NCBI GenBank assembly: GCA_024529925.1
Contig: JAFEUB010000795.1
Span: 620,001-684,000 of the forward strand
Length of the DNA: 64,000 nt
Source: Ophthalmolycus amberensis
Lineage: Eukaryota > Chordata > Actinopteri > Perciformes > Zoarcidae
Direction of reading: 5' to 3'
Shown: one piece after another, positions 21,767 to 35,900 of the stretch
Layout of the letters: the number at the start of each line of letters is the position of its first letter
Position numbering within the stretch: position 1 is the stretch's first letter
Notes under the pieces: generated by a model
What the model was told of the DNA's origin: nothing
The model's database searches: none
The model's input: only the letters and a program-made list of their open reading frames with translations
Position numbers and translations under genes: made by a program

Positions 21767-24194
21767 ATACACACACATGCAATGTGCAGTGCACATACGA
21801 TCACATCAACTGAAAGAAGAGAAAATGGAGTGGGAAGAGGTGAAAGGGATTGAGTGGGTGGCAGTGGGAGAAAAAGATGGAGAAAGAGGCAGAGGGAGAG
21901 TAGGAGTGAGTGGCACATGGCTTTCTGTCTAAAAAAAGATGAGCAACACGAAACCAAAACCAGAATCTGGATTAGCTAGATAAGGAGGAGGAGGAGGGGG
22001 GGGGAGGCTCGAGGAGAAAATGTAGGTGTCCTCTGCACCGAAAATGGTGCAGATGCACACGCTCGGTTTCATGCTCATAAATGTCCTCTAAAATATGAAT
22101 ACTGAATGAGTGTGTGGGTAGAAGGAGAGAGCAGGAGGCTGGGAAGACAGAAGATGAGAAAGGCAAAGGGTGAGATGGACGAGAGTCTTTCGGGGTGGAC
22201 AGAACGCTGCTGTAGTGTGACGGAACGGGAAGAGGGACGGGATCATGAGAGACGGCAGGAGCAGAGCCAGGGATGTGACTATTTGCTGGAGAGAATCTTG
22301 TTCTGAGCAGAGTGTAACACTGACCCGGGCAGAAAAAGAGAGAGAGAGACAGAGAGACTGGAGCAGATGGACGTATGACAGAGAGCAGAGGAGACGGAGG
22401 GATTTTAGGACTGTGCTGCAGTCGAACCGTCATGTCAACAAAGTACAACAGCATTGTCTTTAGACACTGTGCCCAACACCTAACTGTGTGCCAACTCCTC
22501 TTCAGCCTGCCTGTACTGCCCCCCCCCCCCAGCAAATAGTTTTATTTTCTCCATGATTCCTATTGATTCTGACACCACAACAAGCTACCTGCACGCTGCG
22601 TACTTGTGTGCCTGAATGTGTGCCAACAGAGTTTCTCTTTAATATTAGTTCACCAACTGATTGTGCAATCGGTGGCCAAAGCCACATCCTTACATTTTGT
22701 GTGTACAGACCATATGAATGACATTTAAGACATTGGTCTGTGTGAGTGTAAAAAAGGTAGATACTCCCAGCTATTTTTAAAATGCACACATTTTTCATTC
22801 ACCTAATTGTGCCGTGTGAGCATTCACATCCCGTGCACCGGCACAGGGCACTCATACTTGCTGCAGACACTAACTGTGCTGCATTGAATGTCTTGATACA
22901 TTGGATGTTTTCAGATGATGCAGTGAAAGCTGGAGTCTGTTCACCTGTGTCTTGTTGGACGCACCTTAGTTTACATAACTCTCTTTACCTCCAGTGTGTG
23001 AGTGAAGAGCGGTCGATGTCCTGTATAACCAGGGACAAGTAAAGACTCACACCCTGGACTGATTCTGGAAGAATGTACACAAGCGGTTTGTTTCATTTGG
23101 CTTAAGATTGATACAATTTAGACATTTCGTATGTATTTCGTATCTATTGAAGCAGGAAATGCCTGATTTGACAAGAAAGATCAGAGCATCCCGACTTTGG
23201 ATGGACATCCACAAAAACACACACAGTTTCAGAATGGCATCCAGTAGTACTATCACGCAAAGCGTAACAATGTTTCACCTTTTATTTAATCAAGTGCTGC
23301 ATAACACACAACACATTGCTACACTGATGCACAGCTTCAACCTGGGCGTCCTGTATTTCTTTAGTTTCAGACTAAATGTGCGCACCTGCGAAAACACCAC
23401 CTGTTTGTTTGTTGGTGGCTGTACCATCATATACCTGTTCTGTCGGCCTGGGAGGTGCTTGAAAGTTAAATGGATTTGAGCCGGCCCTGCCTCCAACCAC
23501 TGTAAAGGTGTGCTTTTGACCCTGAAGGAGTCACAGGATCGTGGCAGATTACCCGATGCAGAGCACCTGGTCCTGGAGCTCCTATCGGGCATAGAGGCCC
23601 TGCTCCAGTGTTGCTCTGCCCTGGCTCTCGCTCTCCTGTGCACGTTGAGTGATCCCTGCCAGTGGCTGCCCGTTTATACTTTGGTTTTGGTCTTCCTTTA
23701 TTTTGCTGGCAACACCCCACACTTCATCACACACGCATTCACGTTTACATTACTGACACACTTCACAATGCTGACTATTTCTGTTTTTAGTTATAATAAA
23801 TACCTTTAATTTACCGTCATCCCTTGTGTCCTTTCCATACTTGTCATAGCCTGGGAGCCGGGTTATGACAGATTACACTGATTACACGTTATGTACGTGA
23901 CGTTGACTTTTTTTTCAATGTGAAAATGTGGACACTTGAAACGTCAAAAGTCAAGTTGAGGATGAGAAAATGACAAACGTTGCACTGATGACCTTTTGTC
24001 GCTCAAACTATACTGCAGATTATGGTTGGATCACTTTTCGGTACCTCATGATAAAGTTTAAGGTTTGAACTATGATGCTGCAGCAGCAAATTAAACACCT
24101 GTAGGACCCGGGGTTTGTATTAATCTGTTGTGATAATGTATTCAAATTTCTCAACTTTCATTTGTTTTCAAACCAGTTTGCAAGAGCTGCTCTC

Positions 24195-24221
24195 GTGTGT
24201 GTGTGTGTGTGTGTGTGTGTG
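24195..24221. repeat. GT dinucleotide microsatellite
   Basis: Uninterrupted GT run of about 13 units in the inferred first intron of dagla. Confidence 0.9.
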
Positions 24222-25247
24222 GAGACAGACAAAATAAATGTTCCTGTCGAGCTCGCTTACAGTGGTGATAGATGTAGAGGCTTCTCAGGGAGAGAAGAAT
24301 GTGATAGAAAATAAAGAGTCTGTAACCAACCGGCTGTGTGCCACAGTTTGGCTTGATGCTGCTGTTGCTGCAGCAGACTAACTGTGAGTGAGATGGAAGA
24401 GTAGGATACGAAAACACCTGCTGCTACCAGATCAACCTGCTGTCTGTGAAACAAGGGATACACAACCAATGTTGAGATCAGATGGGACTCGAGTTTGCTG
24501 CTTGTGCAGATTTTAGATGCAGGTCCGGTATCTGTACGTCAGGAACGATGTGTTGATTGACAGCGTTCTGTGTAATCCTTTGAGCAGGGAGACCAGGTGA
24601 GTTTTAATGTTTACATTTGGTTAGCAAAGGTAGATGTGTGTGTGTGTACTGACCAAATGAAGACATAACAGAACAGCTAGATTTTTAAACTTCCATATCG
24701 TGTTCAAAGACTTATGTAAGTGGGTTTGACTCGGCTCTGCCATGTGGATGCATCGGACAATCCAAAAAGCAGTCACTCTCAGTAAAACGTGTCTGATGCC
24801 TGTGCTGCATGCCTTTGCCTCGTTTGTTTCACGTCCATGTCGAACACAAAGCAATAATGACGGACGGGGAGCACTGTCGTTGTTGCGTCATTGTTGTTGC
24901 ATCACGTGGGCTACGGGCCTGGGCCTGGCACACAGTAGCACGCTGTGCGGAGCACAAAAGCACTGCTCGCATGCAGGAATATGTCACAGTCTTTTTCACA
25001 AAACACATGTCCTTTGGATTCAGACGGAGTCACTAGGTCGGGATGAGAGTCAAGAGTTGGCATGACTCATGCAGTAGGCAGAGTCGGGGACTGCAGCTCC
25101 GCCTGGAGTGGTCTGTGTCGTAGAGTTGCCCTAAAGGTCAGCTTTTTTAGACATTTAGATGTTCTTTTGATCTCAGGTTAGGAACACAGCAGGGGTGTGT
25201 GTGTGTGGTGTGTGTCAGCTTCAGGTGCTGGAAGTGAATGTATTTAT

Positions 25248-25760
25248 TAGTGCTGGGCAACGATTACAATTTTTAATCGCGATTAATCGCATGTTTTTTT
25301 TGCAATTAATCACATTGTTATGCGCAAAGTTCAATAATGAATTCAAAAGTAGTGTATTGCGCACTTTTATTTTAAAAGTACTGCTATATGAACAAAAGTG
25401 CAATAACATTTGGTTTTCAAACACTTTAAACAAATAAGGTTATTTTTAACAGCAGTATTCCCTTTACACAGAAGCAGTTATACAGTTATGATGATTCTGA
25501 TAATAGATATTCAGCCTTTATCTTCATGTGTGTAAGAGATGCAATTTGAAATATACACCTTGAAAACTGCAAACCTATCTACGTCATGTTTGCTTTGTTA
25601 AATTCTCAGTAGCGATAACTAAATGATATGCTTATTATACATATTACAAACAAAACAACTTTAAAAACTCTAAAAAATAATTTAAATTAATCATTTCTTT
25701 TTTGCTTTTTTTGGTATTTTGTTCAGACCTGCTTTGCTGGGTGCTTATGCTTTCTAAATC
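25248..25760. mobile_element. Probable non-autonomous hAT-like element, left terminus
   Basis: Begins TAGTGCTGGGCAACGATTAC, followed by AATCGCGATTAATCGCAT. This is a terminal sequence recognised from repetitive fish hAT-like elements, and the AATCGCGATT palindrome lies just inside. The matching right end was not found, so the element is either truncated or its limit at about 25760 is wrong. Confidence 0.4.
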
Positions 25761-26839
25761 TAAATAAAATCTAATTGTGGTTATGCCGGCATGACAGTTT
25801 CTCACTGATCAGTTTCATAGTTATTAAAACGGTTGATATGAAGCGGTCCACCCACTATTGCTCAGAATGAAATGAGCAGGTGAAAGGTTGTATATTTACA
25901 CAGACAGGGAAGGGTTGCATGAAACAACGGCAGAGATGACATGCCGTACCAATTTACAAAACATTTATGAATCCACAGAATGTCTATTCATAAACAGTTC
26001 ATAAAAAGCCATTTCACTGTACCGTGGTACATATGTAGACTATGCCTTATAAAGTGTGAATGACATCCAGTAGTCTATATTTAGACTTTGCTGTAAATGT
26101 GCTGGGTAGAATCCAACTGATGACGTCCTGATAGTGTTCATGTTTTTCTTTTTGGCCAGCTCCTTCTCACGTCTATTGGATGTGCAAAGGTTTCATCACA
26201 ATAAAATGAAATGTTCATGTGTGTCTTGAGCTGGTGGTTGTGTGCTGTGTAAGTATTAGTCAGCTATGCGTGTCAAAAAATGTCTATTTTTTGCTGCGTG
26301 CAGGTTTTGAAATAATCGGTAAGTTGTCAAAATGTCGTGTCCAGCGAGGCCTTAACATTTGTTAAGTTTATTTTTTATAAGATGATTCATTATATCACAG
26401 AATACATTTTTTGGGATAGGATTTGAAAGCTTTTGTGTGTATTGTTCTTTTTTATGCAACTGTTATTTTCACAGGAATGTTGTATTTCACACTCTTAACA
26501 ACCCCCATATCATGCCGCTGCATGTCTTTATCTTCTGAAGAAAAAAAAATGATTTTTTATTTTTTTTTTACAAAAATTTAAAGTTAGATGTGAAAACAAA
26601 AATATCCCCATTGAGTTGAGCCATTTGCACCGCCGGTCTCGCCGGGGGCTATTTGTGTTCATTCGCACTGGACACGCCGGAGAGGGGGCGTGGCTTATCG
26701 CCCTGAAAGCCGTTCAACTGTCCGCCATTAACCATGGAAAAAATAACCTCTATTTCTGCTTAGTAGGTGTTGTGGAAGTCACAGATATCCCGGGAAACTA
26801 AACTAAATATGTTAGGAGTAGTTACATTTACACCGTCTT

Positions 26840-26915
26840 ACATTTACAACCGGCCCTTTGAGGGCGACTGTGATGCTGATGTGGCCCCAGAGTGAAAATG
26901 AGTTTGACACCCCTG
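26840..26915. mobile_element. Right terminus of a fish hAT-like element
   Basis: TACAACCGGCCCTTTGAGGG, then TGATGCTGATGTGGCCC and GAGTTTGACACCCCTG at the end. Read in reverse this begins CAGGGGTGTCAAACTC, a well-known interspersed-repeat terminus in vertebrates. The left end was not identified. Confidence 0.5.
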
Positions 26916-29784
26916 CAGTAGAAGCTTAACAGCAGCACTAATAGGCCAACATCCCCTGGGTGATGGATGGGAGAGCCCTGAAGGAGGCAACTGGTGAGGA
27001 GGAGGGCTTGAGACATGGACTGAGTACCGGAGTCCTCCATGAAATGAGGCTGGCAGAGGCCATCTGGCCAGAGGTCAGCGCTAATTAGTTGCAGAACTGA
27101 TTCATGCCTGTCACTGTGCAGCTTGATAGATTACATACTAAGATTATTCGGCTGGTATTCTCTTGATTGTAAGGTTTTGACTGGACAAAAAAGGCAAGGT
27201 TGACTTAGGGGAGGAGCCTGATCTCGAGGACCAGTCACAGCTGTACTCATCCGAGACTTGGGTTCACTGATCGTTAAAAGGGACATTTTTCTGAGGTGTT
27301 CTCAGCACATCGATCTCCATAGAACCTTTTGGAGTGATCAATCGGAAATATTGACTGACTTCAGAATCTCTGGCCGCAGTTGATGCCTTTACAGAGGCCT
27401 GGAAAGTGAGAATACAACCTGAATACAGATGTAACGTCGTCCGTCTTGCTGCTTCTCTCTGTTCCATTTCAATGTAGAGGGCTTATCTTTGGACTGTTGC
27501 TCGGACGAAACAAACAATTTAACGCAGCACTCGGGGCTCTGGGTAATAGTGATGGCCATTTTCATGCTTGAAACGTTTCATAGATTTTAATAAAATGATC
27601 AATTTTGAAAATAAAACTTAGTTGCAGCCCTGATCATGGCCAAATACAATCAAATTATAAAAGGCACTCAATAAAAGGAATATCTCAGGAACCAACGGTC
27701 AAAAATAAATAAAAGAAACACAAGATAGTTTAAAAACAATGGTGGTTGAGCAGTCACAATGTGTTTCTTAAAATATAAGGTAATTACCAAAGCAGTTTGC
27801 AGGCCACAAGTCTCCTAACTTGGAAACCATAAATCACCCAGTACATGATGTGCTAGTCTCCATCCCCGTGACCTGAACGGGATATTAAATGAAACGGATG
27901 GATGCGTGGACAGATGGAAGGAGCTGGCTGGCACTACTAACTCATAATAACTTTACTGAGGAGATCCAACACTTCTACAAGGTCACTCTGTAACTCTCTG
28001 CTGTAATCCCATTTCATTTATAATGATGTCATAATGTTGTTGTTTTTTCCACTGTTGAGGTCTCTGCTGGGAGTTTGAGCCAAATCTTAACAACAGGCCT
28101 GGAGGAGAGGGCTGATAACCGTGTCCCTGGAGGTCAAGTGTGTTCCTTCTGCATTTAAGAGATCTACTTGATTTCACCGGCCTGATTGTTTTGGCCTAAA
28201 TGAGATTTTGGGGGGGGGTGGTTTCAGATGTTCCTTTTATTTATTTTCCCCTCTTTCTTTCCTCTCTCCCTCCCCCCACTGTCCTCTTTAATGTTACTCC
28301 AACCCAGATATAGTTTTACAAGTAGCTGTGACTTCAGTCACATGCCCTTGTTTCCTCCGCTCTCTGGCGTCACCTCAAAGCTGAGGAGCCACATATTGGG
28401 CTTCGATTAAGAATTGGAACCTGTGGGTCAAGAGTCGTGCCACACCTAATGTACAGTGTATTCCTCAAGTCTCCTCTGGAGCTTTGGCTTTTTTTTTTTT
28501 ACAAATAATCACAGCAAGCGCTAAAGCTTGAGAGGGTTTTCTTCCAGCTGATTTTTACGGTGTAATCCGTCTTCTTTGGTTGAAGGTCTGCCAATCAGTG
28601 AAACCACCTGCTGTAGTGCTTTGATTGGACAGGAAACCTTCACACTGTCGCACTGCTCGTGGTCTGACCCTACAGATAGCCAATTATAATCAGCTGCCAA
28701 CACAACACTCGGGTTTGGTTGCTGTGAAAACAATTTTCATGTCACTAAAACACTGAAGGGATTAGTCGTTACTGGGCACAAATTGTTCTGCAATATTTTT
28801 GCCCACTCCATGAAATCACAGTTTCTTGGTGCGTTGATTTCTCTGTACCGTGTAATATTCAAAGAAATCGAGCAGTTTCAATATTTCCTTTTCCTCTTGA
28901 GCTTCTACTAAAGGAATGCGACCGCCTCAGTGAGGCAAACATGTTAGGGTTTGAGAACATGGATGCATGAGAAAACGAAGCAACGTAGAATAGTATGTAG
29001 CAGCCCTACAGTGAATACCAGTCTCATAACGCTCACAGCACTGTTCACGGTGTGGATTAAACTTCATAGATGTATTTTGAGCCTGTAGTTTATTGTGCTG
29101 TAAAGAAAACCTAGTATTAAAAGTGTCTTTCAGTCAGTGTTGGAGAAGGGTCTAATTATTGTGACCACTGTTGGGAGGTGAGCAACTAGATTTCTTTGCT
29201 GTGCAATTGCAAGCAGCCAAAGCATTTCACAGTTGAGTGAATAGTGGGTGTCCGCTTGATGAATGTCATGCAAAAGGCCAAACTACTTCCACCAGTCATT
29301 TCTTTCTCTCAATGGAATAGAGAAGATGTTAATTATTGCCATTATCCTGACACCCTATTAGAAGTGATCCACTGTTAGCTGAAGCTTAAAATCTGGTGTA
29401 AATCTGTGACGTGTCCTTGCCTCTGTTGAAACGTTACTGTAATGTAGATCACATGTGTACTAAATGTCTTGATGGTCTGCACTACCTGACTGTACCAGCT
29501 TCACTCCTTATGTGGAAAGTAGAAGGGTAAATAAATTACTAAATATATGCACATAAAGGAGCAAAAAGTATAGGGGCCCATATTTCTTGTTGGTCCCAAA
29601 CAGTAGGGGAAACCTTTGAGCCGTCTTTAGACAAAATGCAAATCAGTGCAGGTCTTTACACTCGATAAGCACAGAAATAAAAGAGGGAACTGGTACACGG
29701 CTAAACATTGGTGATAAAAAGGCGCTGAGAAGCCTGACGTAAGTTTACGATTTTAAATTTGGAGAGAATTGAAGATTTGATACA

Positions 29785-30672
29785 ACTTACAGCAGTGATT
29801 CTCAACTGGTGGGTCGCAACCCAAAAGTAGTTCGCAGACCCGTTTTCAGTGGGCCGCGGGCCTTTGCCTGGGAAAAAAAAACATTCCTCTGCTTTTATTT
29901 TTAAGGGGATATTTTATGCAGTAGAGTGCTGTCTAATCACACTGCTTAACAGTATTTGGCGTTAATCCCTTGTAATGCTAATAGACACCCGCCATTTCAC
30001 AGCATAGAAGAACACCCGCAAAGTTTGTTTTCATGTGCTAATGTAGCGAAACGCAAGTACGACACCGACTACATGAGATATGGATTTTCTGACATTGAGG
30101 ACAAAAGAGGGCAAAAACCTCGGTGTGTTTTGTGCAGCGAGGTTCTGCCGCAAGAAAGCATGAAGCCGTAAAACTGAAGCGGCATTTGGAAACAAAACAC
30201 CCTTCTCTCAAAGATAAACCTGTTGAGTACTTTCAAAGATGACTTCAAGACCTGAGGATGTCACAAAAGTGTCTTACTTACCTGTAGCCATGGACATGAT
30301 GAGAGAGGTGTTGGATCAATCAGCAGGGGATGAACTGAGAACTATACCTCTGTCAAATGACACTATAAGTAGGCGAATTGAAGGAATGTCGGACAGCTCG
30401 AATTAAGGCAAGTGGTTATTTTGCATTACAAATGGACGAATCTACAGACATAACAAACAAAACGTGTGTGGGACGGGGACTTACAGGAACAATTTCTTTG
30501 CACAAGAGAGCTCCCTACACTACGACTGCAGAGGACATTTTCAGCTCAGGGTCAAACTGCACCATCTTTTCATTAAATACATTTGAGAAGTTGAACATTT
30601 TCTTCGAGCTTGTCATTAAGGGTGTGATGGTGGGTCCCGCAGCCAGACCAGTTGAGAACCACTGACTTACAG
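29785..30672. mobile_element. hAT (Charlie-like) DNA transposon, deleted copy with intact 8-bp target duplication
   Basis: The element spans 29793-30664. It starts CAGTGATTCTCAACTGG and ends CCAGTTGAGAACCACTG, nearly perfect inverted termini. The flanks are exact 8-bp copies of ACTTACAG (29785-29792 and 30665-30672), the hallmark of hAT insertion. Plus-strand remnants of a ZBED5/FAM200-type transposase are readable: KRKYDTDYMRYGFSD and KPRCVLCSEVLPQESMKP (30050-30170), then in shifted frames LKRHLETKHPSLKDKP, ISRRIEGMS and QMDESTDI. Frameshifts and loss of most of the catalytic region make it inactive. It lies within the inferred first intron of dagla. Confidence 0.95.
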
Positions 30673-32756
30673 TATACGTTGCCGATGCAAAGCTCAACTG
30701 GTAAATATTGAGTTGACTTACAAATGAACAGTGAACCTGTCGGGCATGAGGATCCGTTCTGACTGGAAGGTCTTTAGTGTTTCAGTACGTTCAGTAATGA
30801 AAAAAAGAGAAGGCTTTGTGGAAAGGTATTTCTCCTCCAGATCTGCTCAGAGGAAATGCCGGTGTTTTTCTGTGCTACTCCACACTATGTAGGTGGCAGC
30901 ACAAATACCCCAATGAATGTTTTTTTTTTCTTTTCTTTGGCTGATTTCTTCCTCCAGAGGTAATTACGAAGTACAAACAAGGCACAGTAACTCTAGACCT
31001 CCTTTCAAGCCTCTTTATGTGCTGATCTAGTACAATGAATACATGTAATACATGGTTTGTTCAGTATAGAGCATTGGAATTGATTTGGTTGGAGAAAAGT
31101 CTTCTGCACTCGTCACGTTAGTGCAGGAAAATGAGGACTCTCCTCTAAAAGCAAGTCCTTTCAGACACCGTCCATTGTCTGTGCATCTATTATCATTATG
31201 AGGGCATAGAGTTACCCAAGAAAACACTGTGAAACACAAAGCTAAAGGACCACAGGTGTTATTTTCACAGCAAGCTATTGTTCTGCAAACAGACCGCTTG
31301 TTGTTAAGCTGGCTTTTTACTGCCAGCTTGCACCGTCACCGTCTAAAAGAGCGGAATGGAATGACAAGGATGCCTTCTTGACACTACCTGACATGCACAG
31401 GGGAAAACAAAACATTACTGTACATTCTAGTCCAGTTAGTTCCATACAGTGTGAAACTTACAAAAGGAACAAGGTGCATCATGTCGGGAAACACAAATGT
31501 GAACAGAGACAATGGAAGGAATGCCAAATGTACTGCACCACCAAGTTGTTCCAGTTGTGTCAGTACTTGGATATCTTGGTCCGATCTGAGTTCACGTGCT
31601 GTAAATGATCAACTGCACGTTGCCCCTTGTAGGGATGCAAATCACTGCATCTTTGCTGCGGCATTTGTCAATTTGAAACGGGAAGATCTTGTATAATACC
31701 ACATTTACCTTTGACGAGGGAATGATGCAACTGTCCCTCGTGGGCTATTTCATGCAGGCACGATGTGAGTAAGAAGTGAGACTTTAACAACTGTGAGGAC
31801 TGGTATTTAAGGGTGAAGAAGGGTGCTGCCAGTTTCTCAATAACTAAAACAAATGTGAAAAAATGTTCTGAAACAATACTAAAAAGCAGAGGAGTGCTGG
31901 ATAGTGACCAACAATAAATCTGAAAACTAACTTGTGCTGCTTTATCTTTTATAGTCGACGGTCTTGGCCATGATGGATGGCATACTTTTTGGACAGAACT
32001 GTAGAATCTGTCCTTTAGCTTTCAGCGAATATACAGGAGCGGTGTACGATAAAGGCTGTATCAGCCTGTATCGGCACCGTAAGGCCTACATCAGCCTCTC
32101 TGTGGCTCCTTCTCTCCCTACCATGTATTTTACAGTTCATTTCAGTGAAGCCCAGAGGCCACTTGAGTAAACTCACGATGCTTTTCCATGGAGGAGAATG
32201 GACAGAGTGACATAAAAGAAGCTTTTTCCACATGGCCATAACCAGCCTGGTACCATCGTATGTCAAAGCTGGTTCTCTCTCTTTGGTTCATTAAGTGGTG
32301 CATTTTCTCTGCATCCCTTCACCCACTTAGTCTCATCTTCTCCACGTCCCATTATCTTTCGATCTCCTCCACTTGTGCAAGTCTATTTCCGTTATAATCC
32401 ATGCAGCCCTCTCAGTTTTAGTAAAGAGAGTTTGATAAACAGAAAGTAAATCGGTGGCCTAATCATGACGTCGAGCGTTAAGCAATATTTGACCTGTTGA
32501 GGGATCCATGCCAGTACAAATGTGTTTGTTCATCGGTCCTCTCTTTCCCCTCTCTAGTTGTTTGAAGCTCGTTATGTGAGATTATGATGTACAGTATGTT
32601 AGGACATTAGGTCAAACCTTTTCAAAAAATACCTGTGGCGAATTGAGAGGAGAGAATTGAAGCATTATAACTTTTCAGACAGAGACGCCAGTTTGAAAAG
32701 GATGTCCATTGTCCCTGAAGTTGTCCCTCTCCCTTCGGTCTCCCCACAGGGCAGTG

Positions 32757-32876
32757 ATGCCTGGCATGGTGATGTTTCGGCGGCGCTGGTCAGTTGGCAG
32801 TGATGACCTGGTGCTGCCCGCCCTCTTCCTCTTTCTATTGCATTGCATCTGGTGAGTCACTGTATTGATGATTTTG

Positions 32877-32914
<38 letters not shown>

Positions 32915-35900
32915 CATTTTTAACATATCCGTGTATGTTAATTCCTTCCACTTCTCTTTCATGTCCAGGTTGGTGGTTCTGTCCGTGGTGCTGTTCGGCC
33001 TCCCGTACGGCTCCGACCAGTCCTGTTCTGTAACGCTGGGGGACCATGGCAGAGGGTACCTGGGCATCCTGGTCAGCTGCCTTATCTGTGAGAGCGCCAT
33101 CATGTGGCTGAGCATGAGAGGCAGCATTCTGTACACACAGCCCAGGGAAGCTGTGCAGTATGTCATCTATATACGGCTAGGTGAGACACACGGGCACACT
33201 CACTTCTTCTTCTGAGGCTCTCCTTAAACAGGATTGCCTCTTGATGGCCGAGAGGAGTGGAGGATGTGGTTGTCAGGATTACCTGTGGTTCCAAGTTAAG
33301 ATTTGAACACTGTTTATATTGATTGGACAGATATTGACCACTCTCTGTCCCTCTCTTTCTCGCTCAAGCTATTCTGTTGGTCGAGCTAGTATATGCTGTG
33401 GTGGGGATTGCCTGGCTTGTCCAGTATTATCAGCCGTGCTCTGATGTCACTGCCAAAAACCTGGCTTTGGGTGAGAGAAGGAGGATGGACATTACAAGTT
33501 GAAGGTGGTTTTGTTATGCTTGAATGTGAATGATGTTTTAATATTTTCTGCAGGAATCGTTGCCTGCAACTGGCTCGTCATTTTCAGCGTTTGCATTACC
33601 CTCACGTGCACCTTCGATCCCACGGGTCGGACTTTTGTCAAACTGAAAGCCACCCGTCGGCGTCAGCGCAACCTGACAACGTACACACTCAGGTATTAAC
33701 AAGCACATAGTTTCTCTATTTCTTACTGTCTTATTTTGTCTTGACACAACATCTAGGCATGCAAATCTTATCTGTTTTTCCACCAAAAATTCAGTCTTGA
33801 TAGTCTTCCTTTCCCTTTTCTCTCCATTAGACACCGGCTAGAGGAAGGCCAAGCCAGCAGCTGGAGCAGGAGACTCAAGTTCTTCATGTGCTGCACGAGA
33901 GCCCAGGATACACAATCGGTGAGTCACAACACACACTTATCCGTTTCCTCTCTGCGGTTAAAGTAAAACAGAGAGGAATGACACCATAAATATGTCGGGC
34001 ATAACGTCCAGCGAGCCAGTCATTAAAATAATCCCTGACAGGATGAGTCACGGCAGTGACACAAAGGAGCTCACTGCTCAGCTACTTACCGGCACATTAA
34101 GCATTTCATATCAAACTTGAATGTACAATGATTTAGTTTCAGTTGAAATCAATTTACAAGCTGTCTGCAAAGACTGCAGTCGTATAGTGACAGCTATTCA
34201 CTAGACTGGACTGAAGTCCTGCAAGTAAATAAAATCCAGAAAGATTGGCATTATAGCTTATAGCCAGCAGTCCAAAGCATTTTCCTCTCCGGCTATTGGT
34301 ACAAATCCACAAACCCTCAGGTTAGCGTGCTTTGAAGCGTTGGAAATGTCCAGGCAGTTGTACTATACCTTACATTACATACATAAACACACACTTGGTG
34401 ATGTCTAAGTTGGTGTTTACATTCATCAGCATTGCTTGTGAAATTGAGAGGCCAAAGTTGCCTCACCTTTTGTCTAAAGCGATGTTACTTATAAGCCAAC
34501 AAAATTGCAATTGGGGTGTGGAGAATATACATTTATTTTAAATTAGCGATGAACCATCATTCACTTGAACAGAGCACAACAAGCAGAGGGTCAGGCAGTT
34601 CAGAGGTTGCATGATTAAATGAAGCAGTCCTCTTTTTGTCGCTGTGCTTTGCCGACATGCCTTGATATATGCTCTCCTGTCCAGGATGCGTATTCAGAAG
34701 TGGCCAGCCTTTTTGCAGAGTTCTTCAGAGATCTGGACATTGTGCCTAGCGATATTATTGCTGGCCTGGTACTTCTCCGCCAGAGGCAGAGGTCTAAGAG
34801 ATCTGCTATCCTGGACCAGGTATCACTGTCTCTAAAAATATATACGTATATATATCTTTGTGCTTGCGTAGGCATGTGCTGTAATGACAACAACTTTTCT
34901 ATTCTGTTGTCTCTTCCTCAGGCCAACAACGACATCTTAGCCTTCTTATCTGGAATGCCTGTCACTCGTAATACTCGATACCTGGACCTGAAGAACTCGG
35001 TAAGTTTCTTTATGTGCGATGAATTGACAAAGTGAAGGTTGTGTTTGTATCACAGCAATTGAGAAAGGTAGACGTTTTAGAGTTCAGGTAAACAATGACA
35101 CACCGGATCATAAAAATACAACATGCATTTAAACTCGTTCTTAAAGACTCTTGTATCTTATTTATAGTTTTTGTAAACTATTTTACTTGCTTAAAGTCAC
35201 GTAAATGATATACAATACACAACAATACACAAACAATGGGCTCTCCTCTAGCTGACAGTCATTATTATTATTATTATTAAGATAGAAGTAGATATATCAA
35301 TAATTGGAGTAACCTAGGTGTCCCAGGGTCCCTTAGCTTTTTAGCCCCATGCAAGAGGTTTGTGTATATTTCACACCATAAAAACAAAACGGTGGCACTA
35401 AACCACAGCCATAGGTTGATTTGACGATACTGTCTTTAGTTGTGTGCAATGTTTTTTTTTAATGCAATTAGCATGTGTGTGAGAACACTTGTATGTAGTA
35501 ATCATCTAAAAGGACATCTGCGTATTTGAATATCTCAAGATTTCTGAATGTGTTATTGCTCTTATTCCTCACCTGTGTGTTCTGATGTGTGTGTGTGTGT
35601 CTGTCTGTCTGCCTCTCCCTCTCCCAGACCGAGATGAACATGTACAAGGATGTGTGTTATTACATGCTCTTTGCCCTGGCTGCGTACGGTTGGCCCATGT
35701 ACCTAATGAGGAAGCCTGCCTGTGGGCTGTGCCGCCTCGCCAGCTCCTGCCCGTGAGCGCTGACACATACACCTGCCCAGTTTTGATCTATTTGGCTTCT
35801 GTGTCTCTCGAGCCTCTCCAGTGCGGATCAAATTTCACATGCGTCAACACTTGCCAAGTGGTAATCCACTGAGATAATACCACTCCAGTTAGACTCACTC

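Larger units (their letters stand above)
18186..32749 (+). other. dagla: Inferred intron 1 of dagla (about 14.6 kb)
   Basis: No supported coding exon on either strand. Contents that can be named: hAT-type elements at 20486-21766 and 29793-30664, a probable hAT terminus at 25248, a transposon end at about 26840-26915, a purine-rich stretch (about 21810-22420), a GT microsatellite at 24195-24221, a LINE-tail-like remnant near 27860-27920 (GTGACCTGAACGGGAT, then GGATGGATG), and C/G homopolymers at 22519-22530 and 28210-28218. It ends at the acceptor GGTCTCCCCACAG. Confidence 0.45.

Noticed and set aside
21972..22535. 187-codon minus-strand open frame in the dagla first intron
   Set aside because: It is the complement of a purine-rich tract and reads as Ser/Pro/Leu low complexity; no family resemblance.
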